This document shows, one piece after another, positions 1 to 8,402 of a stretch of DNA of 8,425 bases (position 1 is its first letter; the number at the start of each line of letters is the position of its first letter). A model generated the notes under the pieces. It saw nothing but the letters and a program-made list of their open reading frames with translations, did not search any database and was not told the DNA's origin. The position numbers and the translations under genes were made by a program. This stretch comes from Synergistaceae bacterium (lineage in GTDB: Bacteria; Synergistota; Synergistia; Synergistales; Synergistaceae): assembly GCA_028702015.1 (NCBI GenBank), contig JAQVPO010000049.1, positions 1 to 8,425 on the forward strand. Direction: 5' to 3'.

Positions 1-260
1 AAGTCTGCGAAACCAGGCGTATCAAGAACATAAATAGTTTTATTTTTGTACGGGATAGTAGCAAGAGAAGTGCTTATCGAAATTCCGCGCTTCTGTTCTT
101 CAGAATCAAAGTCTGAAACAGTGTTTTTGTCTTCGATCCTTCCCATTCTCGAGATAAGGCCGGCATCATAGAGCAATGCCTCATTAAGTGATGTCTTTCC
201 TGCTCCTCCGTGTGAAATTAGAGCAATACTGCGAATGTCCTCAGGTTTACGTGTCCCCAT
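1..260 (-). CDS. EF-G-like translational GTPase, N-terminal part only
   Basis: Only the first 86 codons are present; the gene continues past the left edge. Seen: a GTP-binding domain start with a P-loop (HGGAGKTS, residues 17-24), a switch I region ending RGISIST with the expected Thr at 64, and the G3 motif DTPGFAD from residue 80. The order and spacing match the elongation factor G superfamily. The P-loop is not the AHIDAGKT form of ordinary EF-G, and the G3 motif carries Phe84 where EF-G and EF-Tu carry His. From family knowledge this fits the EF-G paralogue group (EF-G2 or FusA2-like, with HGGAGKT P-loops and DTPGY/F) rather than the main translocase. It is presumably a cytosolic ribosome-associated GTPase; its exact role is not shown here. 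The ATG start at 260 is backed by an AGAAGGAGT site 7 bases upstream. The gene has its own promoter and lies behind the gatB terminator, so it is probably a separate transcription unit. Confidence 0.88.
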   Translation of the reverse strand, partial: MGTRKPEDIRSIALISHGGAGKTSLNEALLYDAGLISRMGRIEDKNTVSDFDSEEQKRGISISTSLATIPYKNKTIYVLDTPGFAD

Positions 261-267
261 TTATTTC

Positions 268-276
268 ACTCCTTCT
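268..276 (-). promoter_or_regulatory. Ribosome binding site of the EF-G-like gene
   Basis: AGAAGGAGT, a near-full anti-16S match, lies 7 bases before the ATG at 260. It fixes the start of the gene and suggests efficient initiation. Confidence 0.85.
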
Positions 277-336
277 GATGAAGCTGAATAATATTATCTG
301 GTTACATGGTGCCCCGTAATTCATCACAACCTGTTG

Positions 337-366
337 ATGATAACCTTTGCAACGCCTTTACGTCAA
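337..366 (-). promoter_or_regulatory. Sigma-70-type promoter for the EF-G-like gene
   Basis: Read on the minus strand, TTGACG (361-366, 5 of 6 to consensus) is followed by an 18-base spacer and TATCAT (337-342, 5 of 6). Transcription would begin near position 330, leaving a leader of about 70 bases before the ATG at 260. The element lies between the gatB terminator and the GTPase gene, where a promoter is expected. The leader holds a 10-base AT palindrome (ATAATATTAT, 288-297) and no clear riboswitch fold. The call rests on sequence match only. Confidence 0.6.
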
Positions 367-379
367 TCTCTGACCGTAC

Positions 380-413
380 AAAAAAGGGTGAAGACAGCTT
401 TGTCTTCACCCTT
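380..413 (-). terminator. Intrinsic terminator after gatB
   Basis: A perfect 13-bp stem (arms 384-396 and 401-413, AAGGGTGAAGACA and its complement) encloses a 4-base loop. On the minus strand it is followed by a run of six T (385-380, the first two shared with the stem foot). It starts 6 bases after the gatB stop codon. It should end the dus-lysS-ligA-gatCAB transcript before the EF-G-like gene's promoter. The plus-strand side has no comparable T run, so it acts in the minus direction. Confidence 0.93.
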
Positions 414-419
414 AAATTG

Positions 420-1877
420 TTAATGCAGCATAGAATTTACAAGGGAAGCCACCTCTGCAGGGTCGGCTGATCCTCTTGTCTCCCTCATTACAAGCCCCTG
501 GAGAAATTTCACCTTCGCGCCCTTCTTATCGTTTCCTTCCCTGATGGTTTTAACTGCTTCAGGCTCACTGTCAAAGATCTTCATGACAGCCTCTTCAAGT
601 GCTGTGCCTGTGATCTTGCCGCCTGAAACACCGCATATTCTGACCGCATCTTCCAGAGATGTCTTTTTCTCCGCCATCACTGCAAGAACGTCTTTCGCCT
701 GGGTATTGGAGAGTTCTCTCTTCTCCACTTTTATTATCAGCTTTCCAAGTTCAGCCGATGGGACAGGAAAATTGTTTATTCCTATACCATAGTCATGGAG
801 CATTCTCTGGACCTCCATGCGCATCCAGTTCGCGCATTTTGCAGGAGGAGCTCCCTCAGAGACACAGGCTTCGAAGTAATCTGCAGTCTCCCTCTGTTCC
901 GTTAGATGGAGGCTCTCTTCAGGGGAGAGCGAGTATTCACTTATGAACCTCTCCCGCTTATCCCACGGCATCTCTGGAAGGCTTTCTCTTATCTTCCTTA
1001 CATATTCAGGGCCGGCTGATATCGGGGCAAGATCCATTTCCACATAGTATCTGTAGTCCCTGTCCCCTTCTTTACTCCTCATTGACCGAGTAACACCAGC
1101 CACATCGTCCCAGAGGCGCGTCTCCTGAGCAAGATGTCCGCCTTCGTCAAGTACTTTGTTCTGGCGGGCTATTTCATATTCAAGTGCCCGTTCTATGGAT
1201 GTAAGTGAATTGATATTTTTTATTTCGACTCTCGTTCCAAGGCTTCCATCGGGTCTTGTAAGGGATACATTTACATCAACTCTAAGCGAGCCGGATTCCA
1301 TTTCACCGTCAGAGACATCCAGATAGCGTGCAAGCTGCCTTATCTGTGTTATGTAGGCGATCGCTTCCTCCGCAGAATTCATGTCAGGCTCTGAAACTAT
1401 CTCAGAAAGAGGCATCCCGCCTCGGTTATAGTCTACAAGTGAATAAGAGGCTCCGGTCAGCCGTCCGTCCGATGTCGGATGGACAAGCTTCCCTGCATCC
1501 TCTTCAAGATGCAGGTGGTGTACCCTTACCCTCTTTTCTTTTCCTCCTGCAAAGATATCTACATACCCCTTAACTGCAATAGGATGCTCATACTGCGTTA
1601 TCTGGTACGCCTTGGGCAGGTCAGCGTAGAAATAATGCTTCCTGTGGAACCTCGTGTTGTCGCATATGGAGCAATGAAGCCCAAGTCCTGTTTTAACAGC
1701 CAGCTCAACTGCATGGTCATTGAGTATCGGCAGTGTGCCGGGAACTGCAAGACATACAGGACATACATTGGTGTTTGGGATCGCACCGATATAGTCGCTG
1801 GAACAGCCGCAAAAAAGCTTTGTCTTAGTCTTCAGCTGCAGATGTATCTCAAGACCTATAACAGGCTCTCTTTTCAT
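420..1877 (-). CDS. gatB: Aspartyl/glutamyl-tRNA amidotransferase subunit B
   Basis: GatB is the tRNA-binding and kinase subunit of GatCAB. It phosphorylates the side chain of Glu on tRNA-Gln or Asp on tRNA-Asn before amide transfer. The 485-residue length is normal. Seen from the ATG start: VIGLEIHLQL at the N-terminus, a four-Cys zinc-type site (C23, C25, C39, C42), EEDAGK at 125-130, DYNRGGMPLSEIVSEPD at 149-165, and a C-terminal helical YqeY-like tail from about residue 400 that contacts tRNA. The usual DYRYFPEPD segment reads DYRYYVEMD (274-282), a departure from most relatives. The frame is open back to a GTG at 1886, but that GTG abuts its ribosome binding site. The ATG at 1877 has AGGGGAG 8 bases upstream and overlaps the gatA stop as ATGA, so I use it. 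It is the last gene of the operon, followed at once by a terminator. Translation is probably coupled to gatA. Confidence 0.97.
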   Translation of the reverse strand: MKREPVIGLEIHLQLKTKTKLFCGCSSDYIGAIPNTNVCPVCLAVPGTLPILNDHAVELAVKTGLGLHCSICDNTRFHRKHYFYADLPKAYQITQYEHPIAVKGYVDIFAGGKEKRVRVHHLHLEEDAGKLVHPTSDGRLTGASYSLVDYNRGGMPLSEIVSEPDMNSAEEAIAYITQIRQLARYLDVSDGEMESGSLRVDVNVSLTRPDGSLGTRVEIKNINSLTSIERALEYEIARQNKVLDEGGHLAQETRLWDDVAGVTRSMRSKEGDRDYRYYVEMDLAPISAGPEYVRKIRESLPEMPWDKRERFISEYSLSPEESLHLTEQRETADYFEACVSEGAPPAKCANWMRMEVQRMLHDYGIGINNFPVPSAELGKLIIKVEKRELSNTQAKDVLAVMAEKKTSLEDAVRICGVSGGKITGTALEEAVMKIFDSEPEAVKTIREGNDKKGAKVKFLQGLVMRETRGSADPAEVASLVNSMLH

Positions 1878-3355
1878 ATCCTGCACTCCCCTTTCTTTTC
1901 TATCTCAGCAATTGAAGGGCAGCCGGCCTTATTTTCTATCGAGCGGGCAAGTGCCAGCAGTCCAGCATCTCCGAACCGGGGACCCATAAGCTGTACGTTA
2001 GCGGGAAGACCTTTTTCTGTAAAACCGACATTAAGGCTTATGCTTGGCAGGCCCGCCAGATTAGCAATCGAAGAAAAGGCATCCCCCAGATATATACGTA
2101 CAGGATCCTCCTCCACAAGTCCCTTTTTGTAGGGAAGGGCCGGAGATATAGGACAGATAAGAGCATCAACCTTCTTGAAAAGCTCGGCGTACTCATCGGC
2201 TATCATCTGCCTCACTTTTGTCGCAGGTACGTAGTAATTTTCGTAGTACCCCCTTGTAAGGATACAGGTACCTATAAGGATCCTCTTGCGGACTTCCTTG
2301 CCGAATCCCTGGTTTCTGCTTTTTTTGTACATTTCAGCCAGATTTCTTCCTTCTGCATGGTGTCCGTAGCGCATTCCGTCATAACAGGCAAGCTTGGAGC
2401 TCGCGTCGCCCAAGGCCACCATGTAGTAACAGGCTACGGCGTGTTTCATTGTTATCGGAAGCTGAGCTTCTATTATCTCAGCCCCAGCTGACCTGCAGTA
2501 GTCAGCAGATTTTTCTATCGCTTCGATAAGCGGCCTGTCCATGCTGTCCGTATCATAGCCGGTCAATACCGCAATTTTCTTCCCCTCTATCCCTGCAAGG
2601 GAAGCTTCAGAAAATGACGGCCTTTCATATGCATCGCATGTCGTATCATTTGAATCCGGACCGGCGAGGACTTCCATAGCTGCAGCCATATCGCCTATGT
2701 TCCTTGTTATAGGTCCTACCTGATCCAGTGATGAGGCATAGGCTACTATGCCGTATCTGCTTATCTGTCCGTAGGAGGGTTTCATTCCCTGGACACCGCA
2801 GAAAGCTGAAGGCTGGCGGACAGAGCCTCCTGTATCGCTGCCCAGTGCTATAGGACAGAAACCTGCTGCAACAGCAGCCGCGCTTCCTCCTGAACTTCCA
2901 CCGGGGACCCTGTCAAAATCTCTTGGGTTCAGAGTAGGACCGAAAATGGAACTCTCAGTTGTGCTGCCCATTGCGAATTCGTCCATATTCGTCTTTCCCA
3001 TGAGGACGGCCCCTGCTGCTTTCATCCTTCTGACGGCTGTGGCGTCATAATCAGGGATCCAGTCAGAAAGCATCTTACTGCAGCATGTAGTTCTGATACC
3101 CTCTGTACAGAAATTATCCTTTACCAGAAACGGGACGCCTGCAAGCGGTCGCTGAGCTCTTCCATCTGCGGACATTCTGTCTATCTCTTCCGCTTCCCTT
3201 TGAGCGCTCTCTTCTGAAAGGGTCACAACTGAATTGATATTGCCGTCATATTTCTTTATGCGTTCCAGATGGGCCGATAATACCTCAGATGCCGTCCATT
3301 TTCCGTTTTTTACACCTTCAGCTATTTCAAGGGCGGATAGTTTATAAAATTCCAT
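1874..3355 (-). CDS. gatA: Aspartyl/glutamyl-tRNA amidotransferase subunit A
   Basis: GatA is the glutaminase subunit of GatCAB. It hydrolyses glutamine and passes ammonia through a channel to GatB. The 493-residue protein is an amidase-signature enzyme of normal length. The Ser-cisSer-Lys triad is visible: Lys79 in LVKDN, Ser154 in PGGSSGGS, and Ser178 in GSDTGGSVRQP. These fall at the same numbers I recall for the Staphylococcus aureus enzyme. Arg358 (VRKRI) and Asp425 (YLGD) match the positions I recall as holding substrate glutamine there. Conserved YGIVAYASSLDQVGPITR (201-218) and NLAGLPSIS (432-440) are also present. It starts at ATG 3355, two bases after the gatC stop. Its GGAGGG site sits 12 bases upstream, which is longer than usual, so coupling to gatC termination is likely. 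Its TGA stop overlaps the gatB ATG. Confidence 0.98.
   Translation of the reverse strand: MEFYKLSALEIAEGVKNGKWTASEVLSAHLERIKKYDGNINSVVTLSEESAQREAEEIDRMSADGRAQRPLAGVPFLVKDNFCTEGIRTTCCSKMLSDWIPDYDATAVRRMKAAGAVLMGKTNMDEFAMGSTTESSIFGPTLNPRDFDRVPGGSSGGSAAAVAAGFCPIALGSDTGGSVRQPSAFCGVQGMKPSYGQISRYGIVAYASSLDQVGPITRNIGDMAAAMEVLAGPDSNDTTCDAYERPSFSEASLAGIEGKKIAVLTGYDTDSMDRPLIEAIEKSADYCRSAGAEIIEAQLPITMKHAVACYYMVALGDASSKLACYDGMRYGHHAEGRNLAEMYKKSRNQGFGKEVRKRILIGTCILTRGYYENYYVPATKVRQMIADEYAELFKKVDALICPISPALPYKKGLVEEDPVRIYLGDAFSSIANLAGLPSISLNVGFTEKGLPANVQLMGPRFGDAGLLALARSIENKAGCPSIAEIEKKGECRI
1886..1894 (-). promoter_or_regulatory. Ribosome binding site that sets the gatB start
   Basis: AAAGGGGAG lies 8 bases before the ATG at 1877 and inside the end of gatA. 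The longer-frame GTG start at 1886-1884 uses the last G of this site and leaves no spacer. The site therefore favours the ATG. Confidence 0.85.
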
Positions 3356-3357
3356 AT

Positions 3358-3687
3358 CTATTCATCACCCTCCGTTTCTGAACCGTCTATGGCGATAATT
3401 CTTGGAACATGGAAAAAATCTCCGTCTCTGACAGGTGCCTGGTCAAGAAAATGGTCTCTGCCCTCCCAGACAACAGGTCTGTCCTCTCTTCTCTCCGGAG
3501 CTTTTTTGACATCCCACTCGAACGGGCTGACGTTTGAACTGTCAAGTTCCTGCATCTCATCGCACATCCTGAGGACTGAATTGACCCGGTCAAGGACTTC
3601 CGGGTACTCTTCCTCGGGAAGACCTATGCACGAAAAGCCAAGAACTTCTCTCAGCCTGACCTCATCCATCTCCATTTTCTTTATCAT
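3358..3687 (-). CDS. gatC: Aspartyl/glutamyl-tRNA amidotransferase subunit C
   Basis: GatC is the small subunit that wraps around GatA and GatB and stabilises the complex; it has no active site. From the ATG at 3687 it is 109 residues, a little longer than the roughly 95-100 typical of the family. Seen: an N-terminal helical part with the pattern LPEEEYPEVLDRVNSVLRMCDEMQELD, then the diagnostic tail AP..DGDFFHVPRII near the C-terminus. Family members carry a similar NAP...FxVPRVI. The extra length is a short acidic end (DGSETEGDE). The frame runs back to a TTG at 3702, but that codon overlaps the ribosome binding site. The ATG with a 7-base spacer is the better start. It sits between ligA (33-base gap) and gatA (2-base gap). 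Confidence 0.95.
   Translation of the reverse strand: MIKKMEMDEVRLREVLGFSCIGLPEEEYPEVLDRVNSVLRMCDEMQELDSSNVSPFEWDVKKAPERREDRPVVWEGRDHFLDQAPVRDGDFFHVPRIIAIDGSETEGDE
3368..3373 (-). promoter_or_regulatory. Ribosome binding site of gatA, long spacing
   Basis: GGAGGG lies within the last codons of gatC, 12 bases before the gatA ATG. The core is strong but the spacing is long. With only 2 bases between the gatC stop and the gatA start, ribosome re-initiation probably helps. Confidence 0.6.
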
Positions 3688-3694
3688 ACCTGAT

Positions 3695-3700
3695 CCCTCC
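3695..3700 (-). promoter_or_regulatory. Ribosome binding site that sets the gatC start
   Basis: GGAGGG lies 7 bases before the ATG at 3687. The upstream in-frame TTG (3702-3700) runs into this site and is not a credible start. Confidence 0.88.
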
Positions 3701-3720
3701 AAACTGCGGGAAGCACTCTC

Positions 3721-5745
<2,025 letters not shown>

Positions 5746-5754
5746 CTATTTCAG

Positions 5755-5759
5755 CCCTT
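5755..5759 (-). promoter_or_regulatory. Ribosome binding site of ligA overlapping the lysS stop
   Basis: AAGGG (5759-5755) shares two bases with the lysS TAA stop (5760-5758) and lies 9 bases before the ligA ATG. This arrangement favours translational coupling of lysS and ligA. Confidence 0.65.
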
Positions 5760-7281
5760 ATAAATCCTTAGGCTTCATAGTTGGAAATATTATGACGTCC
5801 CTGATGCTCTTGGAGTTCGTAAGCAGCATTACTGTCCTGTCTATTCCGATCCCCATGCCTCCGGTCGGCGGCAGTCCGTATTCAAGAGCGTTTACAAAAT
5901 CTTCGTCAAAGGGATGTGATTCTTCATCACCTTCGTTTTTCTTCTTCTCCTGGTCCATGAAACGCTCTCTCTGATCGATAGGATCGTTAAGCTCGCTGAA
6001 AGCATTGGCAAATTCCCACGCATTTATAAATAGCTCAAATCTGTCTGTTATATCGGGATTTTCCCTGTTCCTCTTCGAAAGAGGTGAAATTACCGTGGGA
6101 TGTCCTATTACAAACGTTGGCTGTATAAGCTCTTCTTCAACATACTCCTCAAAGAATACAGGGAGGATATCAAATCTGGTATCCGTAGGCTTCACTTCAA
6201 GCCCGCGGATAGCTGCCTGCCTGCGGGCCTCTTCATCCGTGATCGCGCTGAAATCTATGCCTGCATGCTCCGTGACAAGTTCGGTCATGGTAGCTCTGCG
6301 GAAAGGCGGTGTAAGGTCTATCTCTGTTCCCTGGTAGTTGATGACCCTTCCTCCAAGCTCATCTGCACATGCTACTATTATCTCCTCAGCGAGATCCATC
6401 ATATCCTTGTAGTTGGCATATGGCCAGTAGACCTCAAGAGAGGTGAATTCCGGGTTGTGTTTCATATCCATTCCTTCGTTTCGGAACTGCTGTCCTATCT
6501 CATAGACCCTTCCGAGCATCCCCACGACAAGTCTCTTGAGATGCAGTTCTGTTGCGATCCTGAGATACATATCTATATCCAGAGTATTGTGATGTGTTAT
6601 GAAAGGCCTGGCATTGGCCCCGCCTGCTATCGTCGACAGGATGGGAGTCTGGACTTCCAGTGTTCCGTGGTCGTCAAGCACCCTGCGGAATGTCTGTATG
6701 ATCTTTGTCCTCTTGCGGAACGTATCCCTTACCTCAGGGTTGGCGATCATGTCTGCATAGCGCTGACGGTAGCGGACTTCCATATCTTTCAGGCCGTGCC
6801 ACTTTTCCGGCATGGGCCGCAGTGCCTTGGAAAGCAGGCAGAATTTTTTTACAGAGAGCGTAAGCTCTCCGCGCTGCGTACGGAACGGAACTCCTACAAT
6901 GCCGAGAAAATCCCCTGCATCCACCCATTTTTTAAAGAAAGTATAATCCTTCTCGCCAAGGACATCGAACTGAAAGCAGAGCTGCAGTCTTTCGTTTTCG
7001 TCCTCGAATGTAGCAAAGGCGGTCTTTCCGTGACGCCTTAATACCATCACTCTGCCTGCCGTCTGTATCTCATCTTCAGACCACTCTTCTTCCTTGAGGA
7101 AAGCATAGTGCTCTTTAACATATGACAATGTATGCTTTACATCCCAGTGGTCCTGCTGGAACGGATCATATCCCTCTTCCTGGCGCAGTCTCATAAGCTT
7201 GTCTTTGCGCTGGCGAAAAATCTCCTCTTCAGGCATTATATTCTTCTGCTGCTGTTCTTCTTTTCTTGTTTCATCCGCCAA
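5758..7281 (-). CDS. lysS: Lysyl-tRNA synthetase, class II
   Basis: LysS attaches lysine to tRNA-Lys in the cytosol. From the start I favour it has 507 residues, the usual bacterial size. It has an N-terminal OB-fold anticodon-binding domain (about 70-152) and a class II catalytic domain. Motif 1 is near 188-215 and ends in TPIL. Motif 2 spans 266-285 with FRNEGMD and HNPEFTSLE. Motif 3 spans 474-487 with GGMGIGIDR, including the ATP-binding Arg. The lysine-site segment WEFANAFSELNDP is present at about 422-434. The longest frame begins at a GTG at 7290, but only 2 bases separate it from the GAGG core of the ribosome binding site. The next in-frame start, TTG at 7281, has AGAGGAA 9 bases upstream and gives an N-terminus reading MADETRKEE, so I choose it. 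The gene lies about 68 bases after dus and 12 bases before ligA. The greA gene often found between dusB and lysS in other bacteria is absent. Confidence 0.96.
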   Translation of the reverse strand: MADETRKEEQQQKNIMPEEEIFRQRKDKLMRLRQEEGYDPFQQDHWDVKHTLSYVKEHYAFLKEEEWSEDEIQTAGRVMVLRRHGKTAFATFEDENERLQLCFQFDVLGEKDYTFFKKWVDAGDFLGIVGVPFRTQRGELTLSVKKFCLLSKALRPMPEKWHGLKDMEVRYRQRYADMIANPEVRDTFRKRTKIIQTFRRVLDDHGTLEVQTPILSTIAGGANARPFITHHNTLDIDMYLRIATELHLKRLVVGMLGRVYEIGQQFRNEGMDMKHNPEFTSLEVYWPYANYKDMMDLAEEIIVACADELGGRVINYQGTEIDLTPPFRRATMTELVTEHAGIDFSAITDEEARRQAAIRGLEVKPTDTRFDILPVFFEEYVEEELIQPTFVIGHPTVISPLSKRNRENPDITDRFELFINAWEFANAFSELNDPIDQRERFMDQEKKKNEGDEESHPFDEDFVNALEYGLPPTGGMGIGIDRTVMLLTNSKSIRDVIIFPTMKPKDL

Positions 7282-7290
7282 TGGGATCAC

Positions 7291-7297
7291 TTCCTCT
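7291..7297 (-). promoter_or_regulatory. Ribosome binding site that sets the lysS start
   Basis: AGAGGAA lies 9 bases before the TTG at 7281. The GTG at 7290 directly follows it with no spacer. The site therefore points to a TTG start for lysS. Confidence 0.7.
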
Positions 7298-7349
7298 GTT
7301 GTTTTATCTTTCCTTTATAAAATCTTTCCGCAGGAATATCCGTAATATA

Positions 7350-8402
7350 TCATCCGCCGATAACTCCCCTTGGAAATTTTTCCTTTGTGACCTCAAGGTC
7401 AGACATATATCTGACCTCCTGCCAGCCGGACAGAAGGTCTTCCATTTCCTGCCATGTCCTTGCGAGAGCTCCTCTTCTTCTCAGCTGCGCGGCTCCGGAG
7501 AAGCCTTTGAATAATGCAGCCAGCATCCTTCTTGAGATCATCAATGCCAAAGACTGTCCTTCGGTATTATAAATGCTGCGTCCAAGTTCGAGAAGAAGTT
7601 CCGACTGGAAATCCAGCGACGGATCACAATATTTTTCAGGAACATCGGCTCCCAGCTCCCGCAGGGTCCTGGGTATAATAAAAACATCCTTCAGTGTGCC
7701 TCTTCCTGCAAGGACGGCAGCACAGCCTCTTTTTAAGTAATCAAGAAGATCTTCCGGCTCATAGCAGTCCCCGCTGCCTCCTATCATTCCAGGAAAACGC
7801 GATGCCGCGTCTTCGACAGCTTCTCGTGACGCCCTGCCTTCATATCTTTGCGCGGGAGTCCTCCCGTGAATAAAAATAAAGTCCGCTCCGGATTCGAACA
7901 GCAGATCGCAGTACTCGCATGTCGTCAAGGAACTTCCAGCAGGCATTATCCTTATTTTAGCCCAGATCGGAAGCCCTGTTTTTTTCATAGCTTTTATTAT
8001 TTCAGATGAAACATCAGGATGTTCCATCAGCTTTGAACCGCTGCCTCTTTTTGTGACCTTTGGCATAGGACATGCCATATTTATCTGCAGAGCTTCAAAT
8101 TTTCTGATATTCAATGCTGCCTCTGCACCTCTTGCAATATCCTGCGGATTTGAGCCGAACAGCTGGAGAGCAACAGGACGCTCTTCGTCTGAGCCATAGA
8201 GCAGTTCCTTTGTTTTGCGGCCTTTATGGCACAGACCAAGCGCGCTTACCATTTCGGTATGTACCAGTCCTGCCCCAAGATTCCTGTAGAACTTTCTAAC
8301 AGAGGCAAAAGTTATACCCGCAAGAGGCGCAAGCCATATAGGATTCTCTGCTTCAACTCCGCCTATCCTTGTGGGATATCCTGGAAGAAGCGGAGAAAAC
8401 AT
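7350..8402 (-). CDS. dusB: tRNA-dihydrouridine synthase, divergent DusB-like
   Basis: Dus enzymes are FMN flavoproteins that reduce specific uridines in tRNA to dihydrouridine using NADPH. The following positions count from a TTG at 8417 (subtract 5 for the ATG at 8402). Seen: APLAGIT at 30-36 at the start of the barrel, INMACPMPKV with the proton-donor Cys116, the FMN-contacting Lys154 in AKIR, HGRTPAQRYEG from His184, and GGSGD and AGRG phosphate-binding loops at 213-217 and 237-240. A helical C-terminal domain follows (about 255-350). Departures from the usual motifs are NMGCP to NMACP, GNGD to GSGD, the Trp after YxGxAD missing (RASREAVE), and GNPWIF replaced by KDVFIIP. The subfamily is therefore tentative. 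The ATG at 8402 has AAGG 5 bases upstream, but the TTG at 8417 is possible and the frame is open to the window edge. It is probably the first or an early gene of the operon. Confidence 0.88.
   Translation of the reverse strand: MFSPLLPGYPTRIGGVEAENPIWLAPLAGITFASVRKFYRNLGAGLVHTEMVSALGLCHKGRKTKELLYGSDEERPVALQLFGSNPQDIARGAEAALNIRKFEALQINMACPMPKVTKRGSGSKLMEHPDVSSEIIKAMKKTGLPIWAKIRIMPAGSSLTTCEYCDLLFESGADFIFIHGRTPAQRYEGRASREAVEDAASRFPGMIGGSGDCYEPEDLLDYLKRGCAAVLAGRGTLKDVFIIPRTLRELGADVPEKYCDPSLDFQSELLLELGRSIYNTEGQSLALMISRRMLAALFKGFSGAAQLRRRGALARTWQEMEDLLSGWQEVRYMSDLEVTKEKFPRGVIGG
7388..7417. repeat. Alternating inverted repeats at the 3' end of dus
   Basis: Three half-sites alternate here: TGACC (7388-7392), AGGTCAGA (7396-7403) and TCTGACCT (7410-7417). 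The last two form a perfect 8-bp stem with a 6-base loop. The first two can instead pair through 5 bp with a 4-base loop. The stretch codes for the last residues of Dus (region VRYMSDLEVT) and lies just over 100 bases upstream of the lysS start. There is no T run, so it is not a terminator. It could be chance within coding sequence, an mRNA hairpin, or a protein site. Confidence 0.4.

Noticed and set aside
288..297. The palindrome ATAATATTAT in the EF-G-like gene's leader as an operator or second promoter
   Set aside because: It is a short AT-only palindrome that arises easily by chance. The matching -35 position (AATTAC) is poor and no repeat of the site was seen elsewhere.
1479..2132. A 217-codon plus-strand open frame across the gatB-gatA junction
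   Set aside because: It runs antisense through two well-supported genes. Nothing in the translation is recognisable.
6100..7041. A 313-codon open frame on the plus strand opposite lysS
   Set aside because: It lies wholly within lysS, whose motifs are all intact. Its translation shows no recognisable domain, and no supporting upstream context was noticed. Long antisense frames are common opposite conserved genes.
7307..7340. Possible lysS promoter with a TATAAA -10 element in the dus-lysS gap
   Set aside because: At 17 bases upstream the -35 position reads CGGATA, only 3 of 6 to consensus. The AT-rich gap could supply such a -10 by chance.
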